Positions 10,747 through 22,200 of a stretch of DNA of 64,000 nt are shown piece by piece. This DNA is from Ceriagrion tenellum. Lineage: Eukaryota > Arthropoda > Insecta > Odonata > Coenagrionidae. The position numbers and the translations under genes were made by a program. The first letter of the stretch is position 1. Each line of letters begins with the position of its first letter. The notes below the pieces were generated by a model. The model was given only the letters and a program-made list of their open reading frames with translations, ran no database searches and was not told where the DNA came from. Where the stretch lies: assembly GCA_963169105.1 (NCBI GenBank), contig OY720636.1, forward strand, positions 137,197,747 through 137,261,746. Reading direction: 5' to 3'.

Positions 10747-11060
10747 GAAAGGAGTGTGCTTCATTGGTTTGGCCATGTTGTGAGAATGAATGAGAGTCGA
10801 ATAACGAGACAGGTATATAAGAGTGAAATGAATGGTGCGAGAGGTAGAGGTAGGCCGAGAAAGTTGTGATTGAATGTGGTTGAGGAAATTCTTAGGAGGA
10901 GGAATATTAGGAGTTTTAAAAACAGGAGGGCGTGTATGAAACAGTGTAGGGGGTAAATGAGGCAAAAGATGTTTGCAAGGATAGGTCAGTATGGAGGAAA
11001 TTATTGAAGCAGAGTTAGGTGTACAAATATTTATTTCTGCGTGAAACTTAGTGACTCTGC

Positions 11061-11660
11061 CTACTCTGGAAGGGAACGGTGTGATTGGTGTTTATGTATG
11101 AGTTTTCCTTGTTCTGAGGGCAGTGGGTCCTGTCTGCAGTTGGCAGGCAGTAGGCTCAAAATAATCTAAGACACCGAAGCACACTGAATTCAAATATCAC
11201 TAAACCCAGCATGTTCTGCTCACCATTTCCTGAGCACCATCGTCCAAGTAAGCACACAATGTTATAGCCACCTTCACTTTTACACTATGTAAGATTGATG
11301 CAACTCCTACTATGGTATAAATTTCCGATTGAAATTTAACACTTCCAACTGGATTAGCATAATTCAGTTGAACTCAAAAGGAAGGATATTGAAGCTGATA
11401 CTTCAATCACCATCATTTCTCAATGATTTTAAATTAGAGTCCAGCTGGAAGGGGCCAACTTTTTTTTCAAATTAAAAAACCAAAAAACTACACATAATGA
11501 TAGGGATAGAAATATATACTCACAGATACAACACTTTGAGTAATTTTATCCATTTCGTATAAAAAATTGGTGGACGAAATAGGTTGCTGTAAAGAAAAAT
11601 TTGGGTGATAAAATGCATTAAAGCAGCATATATGCAAAAATCCAACAGATATACACTCAC
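11061..11660. other. sequence between the LINE nest and KTI12 exon 4
   Basis: No supported gene. On the minus strand this is the start of the intron that follows KTI12 exon 4 (donor GTGAGT at 11660). The open frame continues past that donor to 11520 with a hydrophobic sequence unlike KTI12, which supports splicing at 11660. Confidence 0.4.
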
Positions 11661-12446
11661 ACATTGCGTAGACTTATTTGGTGGAGGAGCCTTTCTCTCA
11701 AAAAGACATTCCTTTATTTCAGCAGCAGGAAGTATGTCTGCCGGAAAAACAGTGAATAACGGGGCATCCCATCGATTTCTGCTGTCTGGAGCCTCGTATC
11801 TCATGACTAATGCATCGTGTACTTCCTGAGTGTACCTCTCCGTTTCGTTCGCCCTTCCTTGGTTCCAAGACCAGGCTTCGTCACTCGAAACTTGGCAATG
11901 GATGGTAACTTGCGTTGCTTTGCATTCTTTCGACATGCAGTACAATTCATACCTGTATCCTGTCGATTAATCATTATTATACGCAGATCACAATTCAGAT
12001 ATACAAAATTATTATATAAATATAACACTATGCCTTTAATATAGTTTCCAGCATCTAGTATCACCACATTATCTCCATTAAGCAACCTGGAAGAAAACAA
12101 AAACGCATGACAACACTTTGTACCGCGATAACGTGAATACACAGCATTTAAATTCAAAAGTACCTTTGTGCTCGCGACTTCAGTATACCCCTCACTTCTT
12201 TTTCTTTAGCTGGATCTGAAATACAAATTAGTACTTCTGGCTTTCATGTTTTCCAAAAATTTGAAATCATTACCAATCTCCACGTAACTGACTCATATAT
12301 ACGAAGTTTTTTTCGGTCCCCTCGAAGGCATCGCTTTCACTGACGACATGTACACTTTTCATATTGCTCTCAAAGAAAGTTTTCAGTTCATCAGCACGAG
12401 ACGTCTTTCCACTGGATGGATAACCAGTTATAATTACCAAAGGCAT
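11661..12446 (-). CDS. KTI12: KTI12 homolog, Elongator-associated P-loop protein (3' end missing)
   Basis: Four coding exons on the minus strand: 12446-12293, 12215-12164, 12086-12034 and 11959-11661, all in phase, giving 186 codons so far. Residues 1-15 are MPLVIITGYPSSGKT, with a P-loop at 8-15. Later come KEKEVRGILKSRAQRLL, VVILDAGNYIKG, YRYELYCMSKECKATQVTIHC and RWDAPLFTVFP..ILP, all typical of Kti12. By family knowledge it is a PSTK-like ATPase that works with Elongator on tRNA wobble uridines. Introns 1 and 2 use GT-AG and are 77 bp each; intron 3 (12033-11960) appears to be GC-AG. Exon 4 ends at a good GTGAGT donor after PPNKSTQC. The C-terminal part of the family (about 80-100 residues) must lie in one or more exons further left; I could not find it in the window. 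Confidence 0.88.
12293..12446 (-). CDS. KTI12: KTI12 exon 1
   Basis: 51 codons plus one base. It starts at ATG 12446-12444; longer upstream Met codons in the open frame precede the conserved MPLVIITG start and were rejected. The donor is A|GTCAGT. Splicing here aligns FVYM-N-PAKEKEVRG with the family pattern VYG-D-SxxEKxLR. The frame otherwise runs on past the donor to a stop at 12270. Confidence 0.85.
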
Positions 12447-12863
12447 GGTTTCCCCTACTCGTAGGAAAAATATGCACGAAACATACAGTCCTTCTTCAAT
12501 GAAAATAGTCAATAGGAGTGAGGAACACTTTCAGCCACTTTCTGCCCAGTTCAAAACACACCAGAGTCAGTGGTTTAACGCGTTTCAACTGTCTATTGCG
12601 AGGATTACGAGTGAAAAAATATCGATTCTCTTCGATACCTCGAGAAACCATTTCCGTTCATCGGTTCGGTTCTCGTGTGATCCGGTCTACTCTGAGATCC
12701 GGTCAAAGATTCCAGCGGCCGATGTTACATATGACAAATGATTCATCTGATTCATCAACACATTGACCGATTCCGCTGAGGACAGCGCGATTACGAATGA
12801 GTTGCCATATCAATTTCCTATTGCTCTATCTGGTTTTATCTTTATATTTTTAATTTTAATGTC
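12447..12863. promoter_or_regulatory. shared upstream region of KTI12 and ALKBH6
   Basis: 417 bp separate the two divergent start codons, so the promoters and 5' UTRs of both genes must lie here unless there are further upstream exons. A TATCGATT element at 12620-12627 resembles the DRE core (TATCGATA) found at insect housekeeping promoters; I saw no clear TATA box. The bidirectional arrangement is inferred from gene positions, not from transcript data. Confidence 0.55.
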
Positions 12864-13202
12864 ATGGATGATTCGCAAAGGCAATGCATCGGTAGCAGCA
12901 AAATTGTTTGTGCGACAGTTAATGAGTATCGCATTGAGCACGTTAGTTATTTTGTGAATAAACCATACTCGCCGTTCGATCCAAGTATGGCATTAAAATA
13001 ATACGTTTTTATTTACGATCCCCAGGCTCCTTCAACTGCGTATTACATTCCTAATTTCGTGTCCAAAGTGGAGGAAGAAAAATTACTTGAAAAGGTGTAT
13101 AAAGCCCCGAAGCCGAAGTGGACTCAATTGTCTAACCGGCGATTGCAAAATTGGGGAGGGATTCCTCACCCAAATGGAATGTTGATGGAACTCATACCTG
13201 AG
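12864..13202 (+). CDS. ALKBH6: ALKBH6 exons 1 and 2
   Basis: Exon 1 (12864-12941) encodes 26 residues ending VNEYRIEH before a GTTAGT donor. Exon 2 (13026-13202) starts APSTAYYIPNFVSK after CCCCAG and ends IPE before GTAAGT. Joining them gives YRIEH-APSTAYYIPNF, which matches the family N-terminal pattern (FRVEQAPxxxYYVPDF). Exon 2 is certain. Exon 1 rests on this match and on phase; the ATG at 12864 is the only Met in that stretch. Confidence 0.82.
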
Positions 13203-16200
13203 GTAAGTGTTCGTGCCTCTGGAAAATTAGCATGGTTTTTAGCAATCGTTAGCAGTATTATATGGTGGAGGAACCTTTGTCCCCCACTAGTTGCACATGA
13301 TCGCGTACAGTATAACTTATATTCAGGATGTTTCCAAAGAAACACCCTAAGACTGTCTCATTGGGCATTATTATAGCGAATGAAAGAAATAAATTTGACT
13401 ATAAAGAACAAGGGCACTTGTTTGCCTGACAGGATCCACCCATTTCTCTTCTTATCTCCCCTTCCGGAAGACCTACAACAGTCATTTATACCTGTTTTAA
13501 AAGGAATTGGATTCTATGAAAAAGAGTGGAATTCTTGATGGCATTGATAAGTGGAACTGGCGAAAGATTCTTGTTCCAACTAGCGACCTATTACCATTAT
13601 GTCGGTTCTCTCTATTGTCTTCGAGGGCGTACTACCATTGGCGTAGCCGGGTAGGTCCACTTAAGAATACGGGCCCTGGGAACATCTTATCTGCTTTTTC
13701 AATGAGTGGGACCAACTGGTGAGGTTTACACAACGAAACCTGTATGGTTTAAAACTGATGTTTGTTCATAAAACTTACCATGAAATCCTACTCTGTACCG
13801 TAACTTAAGCTTTATTGCTGGAAAATGGATATGTCCATTACAAATTTGCTTGAGACAAGAATTTGCTGACAATCAGCATAATCTAAAATTGTTCTTGAAC
13901 ATATGTTATTAAATGTGAATACTTAAACGAAAAGTTATTGGGAAATCTTATGGAGATGATTGACGGAAAGTTAACTTTGGAGTGCAGTTAGAAGCTTAAT
14001 GTATTTTAATGATTATCTAAATTGACAAACCTCCATAGTTTTCTTGGGCTTCTGTCCATGAGTACAGGGTTTTACCTCTACTCAAGAGGGTGATGCTTGA
14101 GTGGAGCATCGAAACGTCAGCCAACATGGATGCACTCACCCAGACAGAAGCCCATGAAAACTTTGAGAAAATTAAGGTGCTCATTTGAGTGCTGCTAATT
14201 CCATTTATATATTGAATAATCCAAGAATTGTGCAATAGTAGTGAATTTTTTTTATCATTTAATGAATAAACAGCCATAAAACATTGCATGTTTATTCATA
14301 AAAATTTCGCTTTCATATATTCATGTCAACCTACCTCGTTGGAATATTCAGTACATATTTAAGGCCTTTCTGTAACAACGCCACTTCATGAGTCTCAAAT
14401 ACTGTATCCGAAAGATTAATCACTCTGTCATTAAAGCACATTTGGGGAGCAGGTGGTGTCTACTTTCGGGGGTTTTGATGGCGATCCCGTTTTAATTCTG
14501 AGATTCCTCTATGTGTCGAAACATGTCGTACCAAAAAAATAAATCAGTGGAAGAAAACGAAGTCGTTTTTTCATTTGTGAATATCAACTTCCACATAGTT
14601 GAGCCTGATACCATTGAACGTACATTTTTAATATTATTGATTGACAATAATAATTAGTTAATAATGATTAGGTAACCTTTCTTGAGTCAATGTGCTTCAG
14701 AGAAAATTTTTAATCTATTTCAATTTATAGAAGTCACATGAAAATGTGTTAGATGATTATTCTAAGAAATTATCTCATCATTATATATCATCTCATTATT
14801 TTTCCATCGTGTTTCTATAGATCTACAAAGACATGGTGAATACCATAAATGCAACCTCTGTTGCATTTGCATCTTTAATATTTTTCCTCACATTAGATCT
14901 GGGGAAACAAAAATAAAGAATGACGTATTTGTTACTTCTAGAATATGAATGCCAATGAAATTTGTGGTTTCAGAGGAAATACAGTAGAGGGTCGCTATAG
15001 CGAGTTCGCCCTAGATTCGAAAAAGGTGCTCGTTATAATGTGCCCTCGTGATAGCCGTCCAGCTATTTTGTTATGCTAACACCTGGAATCTTTGCATTAA
15101 GTTCAGGCAAAACTGAACTAATGGGCATTTGGTGCAATGTTTTTGTAAATGCATCGAAACTGTAACAAAATTTCAAAGTTTACTTGGGTAAAATCGTCAA
15201 CTGGTATCTGATTTATTTGTATTTCGATTTCCCACACACTGCAAACTTTCTGGTGACAATAAGTGGGAAATTCCCATTTAACTATCATCTATTTATCTAT
15301 ATAATAGTCGAAGGTGCAACATGGAAGTGGTTGATATTATGGAGAGTAATTGTGAAAGAGAAAAATTTAACTAATGAACGAAAGTAGTGCTAAATCATTA
15401 CTGTTATAAAAATTAGGAACTCATGTTAAGTTGATTGGGAATTGACTATGTATTGCAGAAATGGGTCAAAGCAGCACCTCTAGTGGTGATTTCTGGATAG
15501 AACCCCAACCAATTGTACTAAAGACACTATTGGGAGACAGTTTAGTATGGTACATCGCACTTAGGGCACCAATTTCACCTTGTTCACCTTATGGAATATC
15601 ATCCTTTGCGACTGTTGGCGAAAATCGTGGCGTGAATGAATGTCCGGACAGCTGTAAAACATAGTCCTAATGATGTTTCTTTACATCAACATGGCACAGG
15701 GGTCACAGGAAGAAAACTGTAAATATTAAGCTCAATACTTAGGGAAATGAGGAGGGTTCAGGGCTACTCTATTAAATAATGAGGAATGAGTCATTTGCTT
15801 TCGACACCATTCTGAATACAGTGAAATCCGTTTAAAGCGTGGCCCAGGTACAGCGTTCTCCCGTTTGTAACTATTCAAGGATTGAAATTCCCTTACCACA
15901 ATGCAAAAAGTATGTGCATCATCCCGAATTTAGCGTTTCTGGTTTGTAACGTATTCCCACTTGTAACGTGCCGATTAGGTCGCATTTGCCCATGCTCTTC
16001 CCGCTTATAACGTTTTAAAATTAGAATTTTCATTGATCACGGTATACAATTTACACAACTACAAGATAAGAGCTTTCGAACGTATCACATTATCACAGAC
16101 CGTCACCGTAAAACTTTAACACTATGCTGCCGCCTTGCGGCGCCAAACACCTCCCATCTTCCCACCCCCTCTCTGCTTCAGCCATCGAGTTGAGACCTGT

Positions 16201-19200
16201 CTAAGGCTTCCGTGATATTTTGATGTCTGCTAGTATCGTAGCTACTACATATGCAGTCACTACCTCCGCTGACTAGCCTGCAAGTGCCGGAATCGATGAA
16301 AGGCTCGTGCTTTGCGCCCCGTCCTCGAACCTCCCGGGTCAGTCAGTCACGTTCGCGAGTTGCATTGAGCAATTATTTTATGAAAAAGGAGTGGGTTGCT
16401 ATGCCCCAGAAATAGCGTGTGTGTTCAATCATGGGGGTGCCCCCCCAAGAAGTAGGATCACGTTTACTCTACAAGCGAAGTTAACTATTCTGCAGAAAGT
16501 CCAGGACTCGCCCCACACACCAAGAAGCGTCCTGGCTAACGAGCTTTGTCTCACTCCATCCACCTTGCAGACGATCGTCAAGAATGAAGCCATAATCAAG
16601 ACAGCTGCGCTTCAGGACAACCAGAAGAGGCATCGTGTCAAAGATTCAAATATGCAGCACTGGTAAAAGCCCTTGTTGACTGGATGGCACAAGCACAATC
16701 TATGCAGGTAAAGGCTCCATTAGGTGGTGAGGCCCTTAAGGAAAAAGCCAAAGACTTTGCAGAGGAGTTGGGTGTCATTGGATTTACTGCATCAAACGGG
16801 TGGCTAGACAGATTTAGGAAGAGACATCATATTCTTTCGCAAGACGGCAGGGGAGAGTGCTCATCTCCCAGAAGAAACTGAATACCTGAAAAAATAATAT
16901 TTTGCATGGTTTAATTAAAAGCTATCACGTGCGCGACCGGTAAAATGCTGATGAGTTTGCATGCTTTTTTAACCATCTTCCGGACAAGAGCATAGTAGTA
17001 AGGAGCTAACGACCGCAGGCATTGTGAAGAAGTACCACACATCTATGGGGCCTGAGCAGGAACAAGAAGCTGAGGACAGCGATAGTGACACCCTGCTACC
17101 ACCTGAATTTACCTTAGAGGAAGGCCTCGAGAGCCTTGATGTCGTCCGTCTCTTCTGCTGCCAACAGAGGGAGCTGCCTGAAGATATAATGGGGATCTTA
17201 TCACACGCCGAGACTTTTTTTCTCACTTCCAGAAATAAGAGATAGTCATCAATAAGAGACTTTTTTTAAACTGTTTAAATGTTCAATAAAACCCGTCAGA
17301 TCTCAACAAAACGCAGTACACTCATTTCTAACGCCAAAAACCTACAAAAATTCTTGAATCACTCCTAATCCCGCGTTTAACGAATCCCGGTTGTAACGTT
17401 GCGAAAACTCATTCCCAGACACTAATGCTTTAAGCGGGTTTTACTGTACTTATTTTAATGGGTATCATAATGCTTGGACTCAAATTTTGGCCCCCATCCC
17501 CACCGGCACAGAGGCTCACACCCTTTCCTCTCCAGTCAAAGCCACCTGAATCAAGGATAAGCCAGTCGAGGGTAGATGAGACGAATACAAGGATAAGGAG
17601 GAGTGATACAATCGGATTACACCCATCTCCTTATAGCAGAATGAGTCCCATGCGGTTGAATTTCGCTGCATTCTTCAATAAGCAGTTGTTGCATCTCAAT
17701 CTTCTGTGGTGAGGTTGGGAGAGGAGGCACAGAGAACCTCTTGCTCCCAAGTCCTCATCAGAGAGTGCCGACTATTTGGTGGTGCAGGAGGAGGGGTGGA
17801 AAGTTAACCGTGAGAGGGCAAAGAGAACATGGATAAAATATCAATTAAGCCTTTTTATTGTCCGTCGTTCTGGTACAATCCTCGTCACCTCCAATAGAAT
17901 GGTTACAGGTCAGACAGAGGGTCTTTCCCCAAACTGGATGCCAGCAACCTGGGGATCTCCCCTGTCCCTTGGGAGGACTGTGATGTCTGCATAGATTCCT
18001 TAGCTTGGTGGCAGCCTACGCTTCAACTTAGCTGTGGATCAATATGGGGTCCTCAAATTTAAGGTTGTAGAGAGGCATGTAAATTTTTTTCATCATGCAT
18101 CTAGTGAAGATTCTCGGTAAGTTGGTTTTTATAACCAAATACATACAATGTTGTTGGTTTTATGATGGTTTAGTCTTTGTTTGTTTTGTGAACACCAATG
18201 TAATATCAGGGTTGTTACAGGTCTGGGAAATCAGGGAAAAGTCAGGGAATCTCATCCATGGCATCAGGGAAAATGTATGTCATGTCGCGCAATCCAAAAG
18301 AACCGCCGTTGTTGGCTGGCTGAGCTGGCCTGGGTCAGCCAGGTGCCAAACAAGTTCATCTTTCTGCCGCCCTGAGGAGCGTTGCTAGCCATTGCTAGCT
18401 GTGCATATGCATTAGCATAGGCATTAGCCATCTTTACTTGTCATGGGGTCATGCGGCTTGCATGTTCTCCACAATGCTTTTAAAGAAGGGGTGAATGCCT
18501 CTGGGTGGGGTATAATGATGTGCATGAGAGCATCATACAACATCTTCAAAGATGTACCCGCCTACCGGGCCAAATACACCAACTGGACGGGGTCTTTTGT
18601 TTTTCATCCAAAGTACTGCTCTGTTCAATGGCTCAACAACAGTTCGACAGAGGACCCTGGGGTTAAAATTCTTCCCAACATGATCAAGTTTGTCGAACGA
18701 GTCGAAAATGGGGTTAAGATGACAAGATTCTGTCAGCCAGTTTCACCTACGTGGCTAAAGCTGTCTAGGATAAAATGTTGGGACCCAAGCTTACTTTTTT
18801 TCTCATATGTGGATCACCTTGTTGAGCCCTTTTTAACTGTCTATCAAACAAACAACCCTATGGCTCCACTTTTGCACTCTGATTTATGTGCTCTAGTCAC
18901 AGATTTGTACAAGATTTTTGTAAAGAAAGAGTACCTACTGCCTAACACAAATGTATGTGATCTTGATGTAACCAAAGAAGGAAACATTCCTGCCAAAGAT
19001 ATAGTCCTTAGTTTCTCTGTGAAAGAAGCTATCGGGAAGGTGGATCGAGTATCGAAGAAGGATATTGTGCAGTTTAGAGAAGGGTTTGTTACTTTTATAA
19101 AAGCATTAGTGGCCAAGGTATTAGAAAAGCCTCCACTTCAGTACAAGATTTGCAAGGCTATCACGTTTAGTGATCCGAAGTTGATAGTGAAATCCGAAGA

Positions 19201-22200
19201 TGCAGCTCTTGCTTGCTTCTGGAACTGCCTCTCATTGCTGCAGCTAAGGCAGTGGTTCTGTGCTTTATAGTGCGACTCACAAGAAGCTGAGTTCAAGACT
19301 TTAATTAACAAACCTGCTGTCTCTGTGTGCTTGAAAGAATATGACCGAGACCACACCCGTCTTGATCACTTTTGGAGGCACATTTTAATGTCGCAGAAGT
19401 GCTCTAGATTAATGGTAGATTTGATCCACATGATTTTAATATTGAGCCATGGAAATGCCTTTGTGGAGAGGGGATTTTCCATAAACAAATAAGTTAGTAT
19501 TGAAAACCAACACCCATAGACACTGGTCACGCAAAGGCAGGTGTACGACGACGTGAATGTGGCCGGCGGAATTCTTAACGAGGAAATTAGTGACAAAATG
19601 ATTTCAAGAGTGCAACATGCGTGCAACGGAGTATGAAGTGGTATGAAGCGAGAGAGCGAAAGAAGGCAAGGAAAAGGTACAGAAGAAAAAAGATGAAAGA
19701 ATGATTGGGGAAAAAGTTAAAGAATTAAGAGCCAAGACAATCAAACTTTTGCTAGAAAACCAATTGGAGTGTGATGCTATCGACGAGAGGCTGAGAGCAA
19801 TGTGGCCGTGTATAGCATTTCTGTGATGTTGTGGTTAAGTACGTTCTATGTCCAGATCGCTGAATGTAGACGTTTTGTTTGATGTGTCAATTTAAATTTG
19901 ACACCATATTTTGACTTTCGTTTGACTGTAATTAAGTTTTCAAGTTACTGTTTTTTCTGTGTGTTCATTGTTAAGAAATACGTTTTAAAAAGAATTTAAA
20001 TACATTTAAAAAAAGAATTTTGTATTATATTGACTCTTACCCTTCAAAAAGTTATGTAATGATCGAAAGGAGAGTGTGAAAAAGTCAGGGGAAATGAAGA
20101 TGTTTGTCAGAAAAAAGTCAGGGAATTTGAATTCGGCAATCTTGTAACAACCCTGAATATTTACTGACAAAATTATTGTCTCACTGGCAAATATGAGGTT
20201 TGTGGTATTTATGTCTTACTAGCGAAAGGTACCTGTTGAAATACAGCGGCGGTAATGCATTAAAGAAACTTAAATAAATTTCTATTTATTCTGCTGAACT
20301 CATCTTCCTCCTTAACTGGTGTTTCGTGGAGACGAAGAGGATATGATTTCTTGAGGAAACTTGATTTTTAACATTCGGAAACCTGCTGATGGGAAATTAG
20401 ATAAAAAAATGACGGAGTAGCTCTATAAATATTCATAATAATCAGGGTATTTATTTTTCACTGGATAGACACAGGAAGAGACTTCACAATTACAGTGTCA
20501 TTCACTCTGTTCTGGGACCCATGGTCAATAAGGGTCACACCCGTGTATGTGAGCAGTCAAGGATCCAATCATCCTTTACCAAGTCCATTTCATGTCTTTA
20601 CCATACCAAGTCCATAATAATCCATGAGTCTCTTCTACTGTGTTTGGGATCACAATCTATCAATATTTAAAAAAAGTCCTATTTTCTGACCACAACCATG
20701 ATCACTTAGGTATATCAATGGTATATGGCATTCGAAACTAGGAAATTTTAAGCTAATGACTTTCGTCGAATGGGGTTTTCTAAGGAAAGGAAGCGATTAT
20801 TTTGAAGAAAGAGGTTCATATTATATGTTGTCAACTATGGTAATTCAAATGAAATTCTCTCTTGAAAACAACTTTTTATGACTCATGGATTAATTTTAAT
20901 TACAAAGAAGAGGATTTAAAAATTTTATGCATTATCATGCATTTTTATCAACCCTTGATTTTACAGCCTTTGATTTTAATCAGTATCATTGGTCATTCAG
21001 TCCTATGATTGGTTGACTGCATCCCTCCATCCTTTCCTATCTAATACTAGTTCTCTTACTGATAGTTCTTTGTATGTACTTTCCTCTTTATTTGGTCCAT
21101 GATCTTATTCTTGGTTCTTTTGCTGGGGACTTTTCCCTCTATTTTACCTTGAATTATGTTCCTCACTAATCCTTTGTGTCTCAGGGTATCCTCAGTCCAT
21201 CGGGTTTTTTTTTCCGTATAGTCTTCCATATGGTCCTTTCCTATTCTTTTCTCATCTTTATACTTCATTATTTTTGTCTGCCCATTTTGTCTTTAGCATC
21301 CTTCTCCCTCCCCAGGTTTCAAAGGCTCCTCGTCTGTTCTCGCCTGCTTTTTGAACGGTTCATGCTTCGATCCATTGAGTGCCATGCTCCACATGAATGT
21401 TTTGATATAATGTTTTGTAGCTTGTAGTCCTGTCTTTTTTTTAGCAGAGGTGTTGTCTTTTTACCATGAATGCCTTCTTAGCATGGGCTATTCTTCGCTT
21501 GATGTCTGCTTTACTTCTTCCATCCCACTTCCCCATCCCCCAGTCTTCCTCGTCAACTTTGCTCTTGTCCACTGTATTCCAGTCTTCCATTATGATGGGG
21601 TATTTTTTCCCTTCACTCCTCTGAGGGTGTCTTCCATTTGCTCGTACACTTATCTATTTCTTCTTCCACATGGCTAGATGTTAGCATGTAGACCTTCACT
21701 ATCATAGTGCCCATAGGATTTCCTTCTAGCTTCGCCATCAGTATCCTGCTGTATCCTGTATTGTTCTGCTAGGCTGACTTCTCTTTTCTGCCTCATTCTT
21801 TCTCCAGTATGATGCCTACACTGCGATTCTCTGGTTGTCTCCCAAGTGTACCACTCAATCTACATCACTCCAGTAGTTGTCTGCCCCAACCACTTGATCT
21901 CACCGATTCTCAGTGTCTACCACCAGCCTCTCCATCTTCGCATTCTCCAGCTTCCTGCTCATCCCTAAAGATCTCACATTTTATGTCTCTATCCTGCATT
22001 TGTCTTGTCTGATTGATGTACCTCTCCCTGTAGTCCCCACCTAGAGATCCAATTGGGGGACTATTACTTCCTTTTATTGGATCTATCATGTCATATACTT
22101 AGTTTGAATGGCAGGCTGCATCTCCTGGGTAGGCTAATGTCATGGTTTCCCAACATCTTCTACATCTCAGTACCTCAGCTAATACCTTGAACTTTACTCT

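Larger units (their letters stand above)
2770..11060 (+). mobile_element. decayed RTE-like LINE split by nested insertions
   Basis: The remnant begins in the end of the endonuclease domain (GTDHYLVLSKV) and runs through reverse transcriptase blocks to a C-terminal region. Pieces are 2781-3653, 3684-3980, 4005-4062, 4229-4878 and 10177-11060. RT landmarks are NGKAAGVDGIS, VDWKNAIIILLYKG, DLEKAYDRVNRKK, KQGIKQGC and a YVDD/YADD box. The C-terminal part has YGSETWV, HWFGHVVRMNESR and GARGRGRPRKL. Stops and frameshifts show it is dead. A 0.43 kb RT segment is tandemly duplicated (first copy from 4005, second from 4607). A tRNA-like element sits in copy one and a 5.3 kb LINE in copy two. RTE-type is inferred from the style of the RT and C-terminal region; another clade of similar C-terminus is possible. 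Confidence 0.75.
15819..17446 (+). mobile_element. Tigger/pogo DNA transposon, internally deleted
   Basis: 1,628 bp with terminal inverted repeats: CAGTGAAATCCGTTTAAAGC at 15819 and the inverse of GCTTTAAGCGGGTTTTACTG ending at 17446 (3 mismatches in 20). Both ends are flanked by TA, the usual pogo-group target duplication. Inside are the N-terminal helix-turn-helix and CENP-B-type DNA-binding regions and a C-terminal acidic tail. The central DDE/DDD catalytic domain is missing. The element could have been mobilised by a full-length relative. Confidence 0.82.

Noticed and set aside
12763..12957. 64-codon plus-strand frame with a hydrophobic segment
   Set aside because: It overlaps ALKBH6 exon 1 in another frame and lies in the short region between two divergent genes; no motif or splice support.
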